From: Sphaerospermopsis kisseleviana NIES-73
GTDB taxonomy: Bacteria > Cyanobacteriota > Cyanobacteriia > Cyanobacteriales > Nostocaceae
Direction: 5' to 3'
Assembly: GCF_002368075.1 (NCBI RefSeq)
Contig: NZ_AP018315.1
Coordinates: 186,001 to 250,000, forward strand
Length of the DNA: 64,000 bases
Below are positions 55,056 to 63,338 of the stretch, one piece after another (position 1 is the first letter of the stretch; each line of letters opens with the position of its first letter). Made by a program: the position numbers and the translations under genes. Below the pieces are notes generated by a model. It saw nothing but the letters and a program-made list of their open reading frames with translations, did no database searches and was not told the DNA's origin.

Positions 55056-56239
55056 CCAGAAGTGTTGAATGTTAAGAAATCTGTGATAAAAATAGCCCAA
55101 AATATATTAAAATTTGAGCAAGCTATATCAAAATATTGATTTGATCATGATTATAAATTCATTTCCCAAGATTGTCAAAGACATCCTCAAATCCTTGCCA
55201 AAAAATGATTATCCGGTTTTGAACACCCGTCTTTACGTTGAGTGTTGGTTGGGTTATGCCTTGGATAATAGTTTAACAAGTATGAGGGACTTATTTAAAA
55301 GATTAAACAATACAGGTATTGATGTAAGGATTTCGACTTTTTCCAAGGCTAACACACACAGAAATCAAGAAATCTTCCAAAAGATTTATCATCAATTGAA
55401 TAAATTAGTCCAGAAAAAAGCTCACAAAAAGTTACATGATAAATACGCCATTTGTCCAATTGATTCTACAGTAATTACCTTAACAAGTAAGTTACTATGG
55501 GTTTTAGGACATCATCAAGTAAAACTTTTTAGTTCCCTCAATCTGTCAACAGGAAGTCCAGAAGATAATTTGATAAATTTTGGACATAATCATGATTATA
55601 AATTTGGTTCATCAATGATGTCTAATTTACCGCAAGATGCTGTTGGGGTAATGGATAGAGGTTTTGCGGGACTAAATTTTATGCAGGAATTAGTGCAAAA
55701 AGACAAATATTTTGTAGTGCGAATTAAGAATAATTGGAAACTAGAATTTGAATCGGGAACTGGATTAGTCAAAATCGGTTCAGCGAGTGATGCTCCCGCT
55801 TATAGGGTAGTTAATTTTTGTGATTTAGAAACTAAAACTGAATTTCGCTTAGTCACGAATTTACCGTCAGATGGAGAGGCAGCAGTTACAGATGATGAAA
55901 TCAGGGATATTTACCGTTTACGTTGGGGAGTTGAATTATTATGGAAATTCTTAAAGATGCACCTAAAACTAGATAGATTAATTACCAAAAATGTTAATGG
56001 TATTGGCATACAAATTTATGCCAGTCTCATCGCTTATCTAATTTTACAACTTGTATCTGTTCCTCAAGAATGGGGTAATAAAATGTTAGATAAATTCCGC
56101 TATCTTCAAGCTTGTATGTGTCAACAAATTAGTTATGTTCATTGGATGGAAGATATCATGAGATGTTGACATTTTCACCCTTAATAGGACTACTATAACT
56201 GAATATGTAAACTTTTGTAACGACATTCAACATTTCTGG
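55056..56239. mobile_element. IS4-family insertion sequence
   Basis: Inverted ends CCAGAAGTGTTGAATGT (55056 on) and ACATTCAACATTTCTGG (to 56239) surround one transposase gene. No target duplication is evident, suggesting rearrangement after insertion. Confidence 0.78.
55147..56169 (+). CDS. IS4-family transposase
   Basis: About 340 residues. DDE motifs: ICPIDSTVITLTS (first Asp), VGVMDRGFAG (second Asp) and YRLRWGVELLWKFLKMHLKLDRL (the IS4 Y-x2-R-x3-E-x6-K type signature). ATG at 55147 is taken over an upstream TTG at 55114. Complete, possibly functional. It separates a ParA-like fragment on its left from a Tn3 transposase fragment on its right. Confidence 0.9.
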   Translation: MIINSFPKIVKDILKSLPKNDYPVLNTRLYVECWLGYALDNSLTSMRDLFKRLNNTGIDVRISTFSKANTHRNQEIFQKIYHQLNKLVQKKAHKKLHDKYAICPIDSTVITLTSKLLWVLGHHQVKLFSSLNLSTGSPEDNLINFGHNHDYKFGSSMMSNLPQDAVGVMDRGFAGLNFMQELVQKDKYFVVRIKNNWKLEFESGTGLVKIGSASDAPAYRVVNFCDLETKTEFRLVTNLPSDGEAAVTDDEIRDIYRLRWGVELLWKFLKMHLKLDRLITKNVNGIGIQIYASLIAYLILQLVSVPQEWGNKMLDKFRYLQACMCQQISYVHWMEDIMRC

Positions 56240-56379
56240 TTGAGAATATTACTTTCACCTTTAGTTGTAGCGTAAGCGAAAGCAATTTCACTTTTGTTAG
56301 GTGTATAAATTAGCGTCAGTTCTTTGGCGGTGAATTGACGTTTAAATCTTGGATAGGCGGTACGTTCTATTGATGCCAC
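56227..56379 (-). pseudogene. Tn3-family transposase N-terminal fragment
   Basis: From a GTG at 56379 the frame reads ASIERTAYPRFKRQFTAKELTLIYTP, the N-terminal start of Tn3-type transposases (DUF4158 region). It ends after 50 codons at a stop formed at the right end of the IS4 element. The rest of the ~1000-residue gene is missing. Confidence 0.75.
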
Positions 56380-56565
56380 TTGTTAATATGAATATGTGTG
56401 TATAGTTTTTAGTTTCAAAAGATATATATCACTAACAAGCGATGAATCTTTGTTTCATGTATAGGAACATTACCAAAAAGAACTATTTTTGGGCAAGTTT
56501 TTAAGATGGAATTTGTGGGGAGTTGATTGTGTTGATGATTCTGTCAGAGTACCCAATTATCTTTT
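56380..56565. other. Possible res region of the lost Tn3 element
   Basis: 186 bp between the divergent transposase fragment and the tyrosine recombinase remnant, the usual position of the resolution site in such transposons. No repeat structure could be confirmed by eye. Confidence 0.3.
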
Positions 56566-57060
56566 ATGGGCAAGTTGGTTTTTATGACTCACAATTCTCC
56601 TCCTCTGAAAGTTCCCAACTTGGAAAAACGCACACGAGAACATTTGCTGCCCAATGAAGTGGAAGCTATGATTAAAGCGGCTTCAAGAGTGGGTAGGCAT
56701 GGTTTGAGAGATGGGACTTTAATTTTACTGGCTTATCGTCATGGTTTACGGGTATCAGAATTGGTAACACTGAGATGGGAGCAGGTAGATTTTTCTAGTG
56801 GCACGATCTATATCAATCGGCTCAAGCATGGTCTTAGTTCTACCCATCCGTTACGTGCAAGAGAGTTAAGGTGGCTACGACAATTAAAACGAGAGTATCC
56901 TAATTCCCCTTACCTGTTTGTTTCTGAGCGTGGAACTCCGATGGCTGCTGCCACAGCTTTTAACATTATTAGGCGCTGGTACTCAGGCTGGCTTGGCGAT
57001 AAGTGTGCATCCGCATATGTTACGTCATGCTTGTGGGTTTTATCTCGCATCTAAAGGTCA
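56566..57060 (+). pseudogene. Tyrosine recombinase (FimB/XerC-like), frameshifted and truncated
   Basis: The N-terminal core is good: LILLAYRHGLRVSELVTLRWEQVD (first catalytic Arg) and THPLRARELRWL. Near 56970 a 1-bp loss (AGGCGCTGGT, expected AGGCGGGCTGGT-like) shifts the frame. In the next frame HPHMLRHACGFYLASKGH (H-x-x-R) continues to about 57057, where similarity ends. The catalytic Tyr is lost. Probably the resolvase of the Tn3 remnant transcribed divergently. Confidence 0.75.
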
Positions 57061-57644
57061 TCTTCAGATTCAATTAACTTCTGTTGATTAAGATTTATAT
57101 AGGCTTCTTTGAGTTCACTGCGTTGACGTTCACACTCAGATTTATAAAAGTTTAATTCTAATTGTAACTGCGGAAAATCAATAAGTTGTTGTTTTAATAC
57201 ATCGTTCTCAGTAATCAAATGTTTGATTCTGTCACCGGAAACAGTGGTATCGGCATTTTGGTAGGCAAGTTTGTAGATTGCGATCACCAACTGTCTCATA
57301 GAGTCCAAAAAATCACCGGGGATATCAGACTCATCGAGAACACCGTCATTAGAGAGTTCAAGAATTGCAGTGATGAGGTTGTTGTGGGTTTTGGATTGTT
57401 TGAGAACCGCGAGATTATCAGCCCGCCATTCCTTGAGTAAATAGCAAACAGTATCAGCACTGCCACCAATACCATAGATGTATTTTAAAGCAGATTGAAC
57501 ACTACGGGTAACAATACCGATCTGATTTTTTTGGAGAACAGCACAGGCGATGTCTAGCATTTCCCGTGTAATACTATTGTACTGTTTGGTTTCAATGTTA
57601 AATCCAGTGAGGTCAAGTTCCTGAAAAGTTGTTGGTAGTTTCAT
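57051..57644 (-). CDS. KfrA-like plasmid DNA-binding protein
   Basis: 197 residues. An N-terminal helical DNA-binding region with GIVTRSVQSALKYIYGIGGS then ADTVCYLLKEWRA resembles the KfrA N-terminal domain. The C-terminal part (ENDVLKQQLIDFPQLQLELN ... ERQRSELKEAYINLNQQ) is coiled coil. KfrA proteins are plasmid-encoded repressors linked to stable maintenance. The 3' end abuts the broken recombinase gene, marking a recombination junction at about 57055. Confidence 0.6.
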   Translation of the reverse strand: MKLPTTFQELDLTGFNIETKQYNSITREMLDIACAVLQKNQIGIVTRSVQSALKYIYGIGGSADTVCYLLKEWRADNLAVLKQSKTHNNLITAILELSNDGVLDESDIPGDFLDSMRQLVIAIYKLAYQNADTTVSGDRIKHLITENDVLKQQLIDFPQLQLELNFYKSECERQRSELKEAYINLNQQKLIESEDDL

Positions 57645-57692
57645 AAAGCACCTTACTCATTATACACAGTATGTAAGGTTAAGTTTACATTG

Positions 57693-57944
57693 TCAATGGG
57701 AATCATCCTCATGAGGAAAAGCCAAAGCAAGTTCGGTGAGGGTGCATTCAAGGATTTCGAGAACTACCAAAGTTTCAACAGGGGAGAATTGGGGTATTGC
57801 ATGACCATTTACCCAAGCACTAACAGCCTGACGGGAAAGTTTACGACCGGAAATGGTACACCAGGCATTTTCTACGAGTTCAGCAAATCTTTCTTGACTT
57901 AAACCACGTCGCTTTAACAGTTTTACAAACTTTTCTTTTTTCAT
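57693..57944 (-). CDS. Small XRE-type regulator
   Basis: 83 residues with an HTH: FVKLLKRRGLSQERFAELVE, then LSRQAVSAWVNGHAIPQFSP. Acidic tail HEDDSH. It lies 48 bp upstream of the KfrA-like gene on the same strand; the two could form a small regulatory operon. Confidence 0.8.
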   Translation of the reverse strand: MKKEKFVKLLKRRGLSQERFAELVENAWCTISGRKLSRQAVSAWVNGHAIPQFSPVETLVVLEILECTLTELALAFPHEDDSH

Positions 57945-58237
57945 ACCTCAAACCGTAAAACTGTTTTTTATGTCAAGTTCACTTTACATATTTATCCATG
58001 ATAATTACATACAATAGTAAAAAATTTATTATGAAAATATAAAATTTCTATATCTTAATGGTTAGAAATTTTAACAGATGATTTGGAGTCTTAGAGGAAA
58101 AAGTCAGTAAATTCACCAATACACAACAAACCCCACCCATAAATGGATGAGGTCACGGAAACTGAACTCTTTTAATAAATGTATTTTTGCTGAATCAATA
58201 GGAACAACAATATCAGTCAATACCTTATGGGTATCCT
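57945..58237. other. 293-bp intergenic region
   Basis: A+T-rich. Contains TCTTAGAGGAAA (58089-58100), a core match of the 13-mer that flanks the nested methyltransferase, and an inverted CCTCTAAGAA near 58233. No gene. Confidence 0.4.
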
Positions 58238-58555
58238 CTAAGAATTTCTGATGACTTGAGCAATTGCTAACATGATATCTGATAATTGTTCTATAGAAGC
58301 AGACTGAATATTAAAGAAATTAGTAGCATTTACTTGCGATTGTCCAAATATTACCCTTAAACCACTGTCGCCCAATAACTGCTTAACCAGTTTTGCTTTG
58401 ACATCTGCACTTACGCCAAAAGTTAAGTATTCTAAAAGATGAGATTTTTGCTGATTATCTAGTTTATCAGCTAAATTTTTGATCACACTAGTAATAGCTA
58501 CCTGGTCTAAATTATGGCACTGACTAAGGATTTGATTTAGTTGATCTTGGCTCAT
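58238..58555 (-). CDS. Small protein, paralogue of that at 63339
   Basis: 105 residues. The C-terminal half (IFGQSQVNATNFFNIQSASI then LSDIMLAIAQVIRNS) matches the 91-residue protein at 63339-63614 (MGNSQVHANTVYQFNLNS then IADLWGAIADRIRNNS). The N-terminal halves share a helical DNQQKSHLLEYL/EEKLAFLEKAL plan and an (A)KLVKxLL segment. Neither is a known family to me. A small helical regulatory or toxin/antitoxin role is conceivable but unsupported. Confidence 0.65.
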   Translation of the reverse strand: MSQDQLNQILSQCHNLDQVAITSVIKNLADKLDNQQKSHLLEYLTFGVSADVKAKLVKQLLGDSGLRVIFGQSQVNATNFFNIQSASIEQLSDIMLAIAQVIRNS

Positions 58556-58914
58556 CCTAATTGCTCTCTATTTTTCTAATGTTGACTTGCATAAAGTTAT
58601 TGGCACTGTAAAATTATAGCTTTTGATTCTAGGAATACCCTATCAACACTATTGCTGACTCAATGTTTGCAATCCTAAATTGGTAAGAAGTTGTACTATT
58701 ATGTACTTATATCATCATATAATATTTTGATTAAATTTTTAAACTTAATACTATTAATAGTATTTTTACTGCTTTCTTGACAAGTCTTAGCATATATTAA
58801 ACTTATAGTCTAAATACTTAGAATTTATTGTTTTATATCAGCATATAAGTAAAAGACTACAAATTACTGAATATTATTCCTAACCACAAATAACTCAATA
58901 ATTATGGTATTTGT
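58556..58914. other. 359-bp intergenic region
   Basis: A+T-rich; nothing recognisable seen. Confidence 0.4.
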
Positions 58915-59283
58915 TTAAACGTAAATATTTTTACTATTACTCCGCATAGACAAGGCTATAGCTTCAGCAATATCGGCTCTGTCATCACCATTCAATAACG
59001 GAATCAATTGCGCTATTTGTCTACCTTTCAAATATTTCACCATTTCTTCTGGTTTAACTTCAGTTTTTATCCCCAGTTTTGTCATTGCTTCTTTCCGAAT
59101 ATCCTCATCTAAGCAATCCAGAATGTCAAAATAAAATTCTGTCATGATGTCATGCTGTTTCCCAGATATCAAGCGTGAAATAACAGCAGCATTCACACCG
59201 GATTGTTGCGCTATATGTGATGCTTTTGTTCCCCGCGCGATCGCTTTTTTTAGGGCATCTACCAAAATTTCTATACGAGTCAT
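58915..59283 (-). CDS. Small HTH protein
   Basis: 122 residues. N-terminal HTH: LVDALKKAIARGTKASHIAQ then SGVNAAVISRLISGKQHDIM, a Cro/CI-like recognition helix. The C-terminal part (VKYLKGRQIAQLIPLLNGDD) is helical. A HIP1 octamer lies near its 5' end. Start ATG at 59283. It is transcribed away from the 59744-63186 operon and may regulate it. Confidence 0.72.
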   Translation of the reverse strand: MTRIEILVDALKKAIARGTKASHIAQQSGVNAAVISRLISGKQHDIMTEFYFDILDCLDEDIRKEAMTKLGIKTEVKPEEMVKYLKGRQIAQLIPLLNGDDRADIAEAIALSMRSNSKNIYV

Positions 59284-59743
59284 TTGATTTATTTAAATAA
59301 ATGGTATATTATTTAATTGTATCAAGATCCTGATGCTTTGCCAACAGTACCACGAAAGTATCGGACTCATTGAGCGTATAACTTAGAAATTTCCATAAGT
59401 TACACATCACTAATTTTAATCTAATTACTTTTAGTTTGCAACGGGGGGCTGAAATTAAATGTAAGAAAATACCTTAACCATAACAGTGGCTAAGGCAAAA
59501 AATCAAAAATTAAAATTTCTTAATTACCATTATGAACCATAAACAGGAATTGTTCTACTGTCTTCAGATAGAACTAAGAGATTTTTTACCCTTTTTTGGC
59601 AGGTTTTCTGTTACTTCCCATAGTTTCCTGCAAGTTTCCGCAGGATTAAGCAGGTTGCCGACTTTGGTGATAGCTTGCGTGGCGTAACCATACTGACTCA
59701 GCTTTTTTCTACCACTATTATTTAAACAAGTTAAGGTGCATTC
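59284..59743. other. 460-bp divergent intergenic region
   Basis: Must hold the promoter of the 59744-63186 operon. A minus-strand frame (59564-59779) overlaps the next gene start and is not supported. Confidence 0.45.
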
Positions 59744-60325
59744 ATGACAACAACTATCGCGCCTAAACCCAATCAGCATTACCGTCTGTCGTTAGCGAAA
59801 GCAATCCAGGACTACAAAGACGGAATCATTACCGCCACCGGTCTTGTTTACTATGCTGTTGGGATTTTCCGTGCGCCGGGGCAAAAACTGCGTATCAAAG
59901 ATGTTGAAGTTTTCTGTGAAAAGATTTGTATATCAGTTAGCACATTTTATAAGGCTATCAGCAAATTAAAAGAACAGGGGCGAATAGACTGGCTGGAAAT
60001 AAATAGTAGGGAAAACATGGAGTTTATTGTCCGCGATAACCTCAAGTCTCAGCTAGGCGGACTAACGAAAGTCACAACCCCTGCTGGTCGAATTGATTTA
60101 TTAACCGACACTGAAATCATTGAAGTCAAACGGGTTAAAGACTGGAAAGCTGGCTTAGGTCAAGTTCTTATTTATTCAGGATTCTACCCAGAACACCAAA
60201 AACGTCTGCATTTGTTTGGCACTGCCGAATATGAACAACAAATACCTAATATTGCTGCTTCTTGTGTTGCTTTTGATGTGTTAGTAACTTTTGACCAAGT
60301 AACATTTGCGGAGTTGGGTTCATGA
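59744..60325 (+). CDS. Winged-helix protein fused to a PD-(D/E)XK nuclease domain
   Basis: 193 residues. Residues ~25-90 form a wHTH (ITATGLVYYAVGIFRAPGQK then VEVFCEKICISVSTFYKAI), also present in the next gene. Residues ~110-190 have the nuclease core AGRIDLLTDTEIIEVKRVKD (Asp and E-x-K) followed by LGQVLIYSGFYPEHQKRLHLFG, a type found in phage and giant-virus proteins. The stop overlaps the next ATG (ATGA). First gene of a tightly packed operon. Activity inferred from motifs. Confidence 0.72.
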   Translation: MTTTIAPKPNQHYRLSLAKAIQDYKDGIITATGLVYYAVGIFRAPGQKLRIKDVEVFCEKICISVSTFYKAISKLKEQGRIDWLEINSRENMEFIVRDNLKSQLGGLTKVTTPAGRIDLLTDTEIIEVKRVKDWKAGLGQVLIYSGFYPEHQKRLHLFGTAEYEQQIPNIAASCVAFDVLVTFDQVTFAELGS

Positions 60326-61248
60326 CAAAGCGGAGAATGGGTAATCGCAAATTTTGTCCTCTGACCGCCCAAACCGCTAAGGACTGGTATCAAAAAAAAT
60401 ACCTTTCTACTCCTGGTTATTTGTTGGTGATCAAAGAGATTTTAAGACCTCCGGGCATAGCCCTCAAAATTGACAATATCTCAGAATTTTGTACGGAATG
60501 GGGAATCAGCAGATCCGCCTTTTATCGAGGAATTAGCACCATTTCCTCTAACAACGATGGTAGTTGGGAAACTACGGGTTCAATCATCATCAAAACCGAC
60601 TCAATTACTGATGACTTTGATGATTTCGATTCGCCAAAACCATCAGATCCTAGTCCAGAACCCGGTTCTAACAATGATTCTCAGTCTGTCCCACCACCGG
60701 AACAACTGTCCCACGCATGGGACACAGAATCCCACACGCGAGACACAGAATCCCACACGCGAGACACAGAATCCCACGCACGGGATAAAAACACCGCAGA
60801 ACCTTTAACACAAAAAAGCTGTGGCTCTCTACAGACATTACAGACATTACAAACTTATAAAGACTCTCTCTCAGACTCAGAAAGAGAAAGTTTTGAAAAT
60901 TTTTGTTTGGCTCAGGTCAAAAAGTTACCGAACCCCCCAACATTCCCGCAGAAGTTGATTGAAAAACAATGGGAAGATTTGCGATCGCAGTGGGAGAAAT
61001 CCCAAGGCAAAGTTTCAGCAGCACAGACCATGAAATGGCAAAACCACCCACTTAGGGAACAATGGCTTACCAGAATACGGGTGATTGGGCATTACTCGTT
61101 TATGTATGAGATTGCAGAAGAAAGAACGGAACGCACCAGTTTTTATGAATGGGCTAGTGCCAACAATTTGATTTGGATTCCAGGTTGGGAAAAAGAAGCA
61201 GAGGAGGGTTTAAAAAATGAACCAGGATATGGAACTACCGTTTTTTGA
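60322..61248 (+). CDS. Winged-helix protein with 21-bp repeat linker
   Basis: 308 residues. Residues ~25-75 carry the same wHTH as the preceding protein (PGYLLVIKEILRPPGIALKI then FCTEWGISRSAFYRGI). A Pro/Ser/Asp-rich linker with three copies of DTESH(T/A)RD lies at about 133-155. The C-terminal half is helical (FCLAQVKKLPNPPTFPQKLI). It overlaps the previous gene by 4 bp and the next by 32 bp. A role in replication or plasmid control is possible; not recognised further. Confidence 0.68.
   Translation: MTKRRMGNRKFCPLTAQTAKDWYQKKYLSTPGYLLVIKEILRPPGIALKIDNISEFCTEWGISRSAFYRGISTISSNNDGSWETTGSIIIKTDSITDDFDDFDSPKPSDPSPEPGSNNDSQSVPPPEQLSHAWDTESHTRDTESHTRDTESHARDKNTAEPLTQKSCGSLQTLQTLQTYKDSLSDSERESFENFCLAQVKKLPNPPTFPQKLIEKQWEDLRSQWEKSQGKVSAAQTMKWQNHPLREQWLTRIRVIGHYSFMYEIAEERTERTSFYEWASANNLIWIPGWEKEAEEGLKNEPGYGTTVF
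60716..60785. repeat. 21-bp in-frame tandem repeats
   Basis: ACAGAATCCCACRCGNGAC units repeat three times, preceded by a related CCCACGCATGGG, encoding the DTESHTRD heptapeptides. Confidence 0.75.
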
Positions 61249-61711
61249 CAGGATGCCCCTAGAACCTCCACAACAACAGGAAGACAAGGAAATCTTTTAT
61301 CCTAAATGGTCTTGTTTTTGTTGTCATGATTACGGCGTAATTTACAGCACCCTAGTTAAACGAATCATACCTGGATACAAAGAAAATGAAGATAAATGGC
61401 CAATGTGCCAAAATCCGGGGTGCAACGCCTTTAATAAAAGGTTTGGGGCAAATGTAAGCATGAACAATTTTGATACTCGGTTTTCTAGTTTGATATGTCA
61501 GAAGTTGGATTTAATCGAGCGCCAGGGGTGGCAGGAAACTGTGGAAACCCAACGGATTAACAGAAAACTCAAAGAAGCCTACAACAAAGTCAAAATGTCT
61601 GGTTGTCAAGACCGCACAGAAAATCAAAACCAAGAAATCGAGCAGCGCAAACAAGAAATCGAAAACTACGACTGGGCAGGTGCTTCAAAGGCATACTTAG
61701 GAGATGACTAA
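61217..61711 (+). CDS. Unknown protein with Cys clusters
   Basis: 164 residues. Two Cys pairs, WSCFCCHDYG and MCQNPGCNAFN, could bind one zinc. The C-terminal ~70 residues are helical and coiled-coil-like (ETQRINRKLKEAYNKVKMSG). Its start overlaps the preceding gene by 32 bp; it ends two bases before the next ATG. Not recognised. Operon context suggests it acts with the winged-helix proteins. Confidence 0.65.
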   Translation: MNQDMELPFFDRMPLEPPQQQEDKEIFYPKWSCFCCHDYGVIYSTLVKRIIPGYKENEDKWPMCQNPGCNAFNKRFGANVSMNNFDTRFSSLICQKLDLIERQGWQETVETQRINRKLKEAYNKVKMSGCQDRTENQNQEIEQRKQEIENYDWAGASKAYLGDD

Positions 61712-61713
61712 CT

Positions 61714-63186
61714 ATGAATACTTTGCTTGCTACACCCTGGAATTACCGTCAATCCTGGAATGATGGTTTATGTTCCTACGATGGTCACACTATCTTCTGC
61801 GAATACGGAGTTATCACTGTCACCGATTACATCAAACAACGATATTTAAGTCCTGTTTGGTTTCTCAATCAACTCAGTGAACATTGGCAATTGTTGGGGG
61901 CGATCGCCTTATTCCTCAGTGACGGTTCAGCAGCTTCAACACAGGAACTAAGTCAAGCTTTGGGTGTTGAGTTGTCAGCTATCAGTAATGCGGTGGAACT
62001 GGGGTTTACCATTGGGTGGTTTGAGGTCAGTGACAAAGTTAGTTTGATTTTCTTAGAGGAAAAATGCGACAACTCGACTTATGCTCCGGCGTTGGTGCAG
62101 GTTTTGGAATTGCAGGACTCCAGACAGGATGAGAACTTGTGGGTGTCTGTGAAACCGATAACTACTGTGCAGACATCCTTTCAAAACGATTCCCCGGTAT
62201 CCCCAACTACGGAAACGTGCGAAGCATACCAGTTAGGGAAATCCGAAAACAGGGAGTTGATGTCATCACCGCTTCCCCACCCTGTCAACCATTTTCAGTC
62301 AACGGTAAACGACTTGGTGCAGCCGACGAGCGAGACTGTTTCCCCGCCGTTAAACGTGCCATTGAATCAATCAGACCCGAGTTCTTTATTATCGAAAACG
62401 TCCCCGGATTGCTCAGTTGCAGACTCAAACCAGGAAGTCAAGCTCTCTATTTCCAGCAGTTTCTTAGACAAATTACCAAGCTCGGCTACGATGCGGAATG
62501 GCTTTGTGTATGCTCAGGAAACTTTGGCGCACCCTTCCTTAGAGAACGATTACTTTTGGTTGGAATCTCCCGCCGCCTTGTCATCAACTGGGAAAACACG
62601 ACCCCCTGGACAGAGCAAGTTAGAAACACAATTAAAGAAGCTGGGATTATTACCCAAAGGCGAGGTGCTAAACCCGGTTATCCTCAGCGATTGGTACGAT
62701 ATCCCCAAGAGTTGGCTAGACCCCTTGGAGTCCCGTCCGGCAACGGCACTGTTAGAAAACAAAGACAGGCAGCAGGAAATCTTCTTGACCCCAGAGTTGC
62801 ATCTGTCGCTGTCTCCAGAGTCCAGTACCTCTCAACTATCGCCGGAGTTGGTGACTACTGAAAAATTCTTAGAGGAAAGTTTAAGTACGGATAAATCCCG
62901 TGCCTGTGGTTGTTTGTATCAGTACATTGAAAACAAGAAATTAAAAGATGGCAGAATCGCTAGTTATCCCCGTGTTGATGGAACAAGAGATAAGCATAAT
63001 TATTTACATTGGCGTTGGGGGTATTCTTGGGAGGAAAAGATTGATGGACAATGGAAAAACCGTTCTGTGGGAGTCCCTGCCAAAATCGCTCACACTGTCG
63101 CCACCATGATCAGTAAAGGTTATTGTGTACGGGAAATCAAAAACTTTATCACACTCAGTAAAAACAAGGGGAAATCCAATAAATAA
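61714..63186 (+). CDS. 490-codon ORF enclosing an out-of-frame m5C methyltransferase gene
   Basis: The N-terminal 112 residues include a winged-helix-like region (GAIALFLSDGSAASTQELSQ then GVELSAISNAVELGF). The C-terminal 106 residues form another domain (CGCLYQYIENKKLKDG then HWRWGYSWEEKIDGQ). Residues ~113-384 are Ser/Thr/Pro-rich and disorder-like, and this part (62050-62865) coincides with a methyltransferase frame in another phase. TTCTTAGAGGAAA occurs at both junctions (62050 and 62866), in phase, encoding FLEE each time; the 816-bp interval is divisible by three. Without it the protein would be 218 residues. The frame stays open for 272 codons across the nested gene, which suggests either selection or luck. 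Confidence 0.65.
   Translation: MNTLLATPWNYRQSWNDGLCSYDGHTIFCEYGVITVTDYIKQRYLSPVWFLNQLSEHWQLLGAIALFLSDGSAASTQELSQALGVELSAISNAVELGFTIGWFEVSDKVSLIFLEEKCDNSTYAPALVQVLELQDSRQDENLWVSVKPITTVQTSFQNDSPVSPTTETCEAYQLGKSENRELMSSPLPHPVNHFQSTVNDLVQPTSETVSPPLNVPLNQSDPSSLLSKTSPDCSVADSNQEVKLSISSSFLDKLPSSATMRNGFVYAQETLAHPSLENDYFWLESPAALSSTGKTRPPGQSKLETQLKKLGLLPKGEVLNPVILSDWYDIPKSWLDPLESRPATALLENKDRQQEIFLTPELHLSLSPESSTSQLSPELVTTEKFLEESLSTDKSRACGCLYQYIENKKLKDGRIASYPRVDGTRDKHNYLHWRWGYSWEEKIDGQWKNRSVGVPAKIAHTVATMISKGYCVREIKNFITLSKNKGKSNK
62050..62062. repeat. 13-bp direct repeat, left copy
   Basis: TTCTTAGAGGAAA, carrying the ribosome site of the nested methyltransferase. Identical to 62866-62878; the inverse occurs at about 63192-63204. 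Confidence 0.75.
62064..62861 (+). pseudogene. DNA (cytosine-5) methyltransferase nested in another frame, with a TGA at codon 23
   Basis: From the ATG at 62064 (AGAGG 4 bases upstream) the frame reads MRQLDLCSGVGAGFGIAG (motif I), LQTG, TGA at 62130-62132, then ELVGVCETDNYCADIL. After it come SPPCQPFS (motif IV with catalytic Cys), FFIIENVPG (motif VI), FGAPFLRERLLLVGI (motif VIII region) and AGNLLDPRVASVAVSRV (motif X-like). It ends at 62861; about 265 residues in all. The stop stands where Trp (TGG) is expected, so one G-to-A change explains it. Translation from the GTG at 62139 would lack motif I. No restriction enzyme partner is adjacent, although a PD-(D/E)XK gene starts the operon. Confidence 0.75.
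62866..62878. repeat. 13-bp direct repeat, right copy
   Basis: TTCTTAGAGGAAA, five bases after the methyltransferase stop codon, in the same phase of the 490-codon ORF as the left copy. Confidence 0.75.
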
Positions 63187-63338
63187 TATTTTTCCTCTAA
63201 GAATTTTTGTTAGGTAATTCCCCAGCACTAAATTAGACTTGGTATCTCAATAAAAAAACTCCCAAAAAGGAAGTTTATGTAGTATTAAATTTGTACTGCT
63301 TGTCTTTGCTGTAGCGGTATCTGTGGTTGTGGCATATT

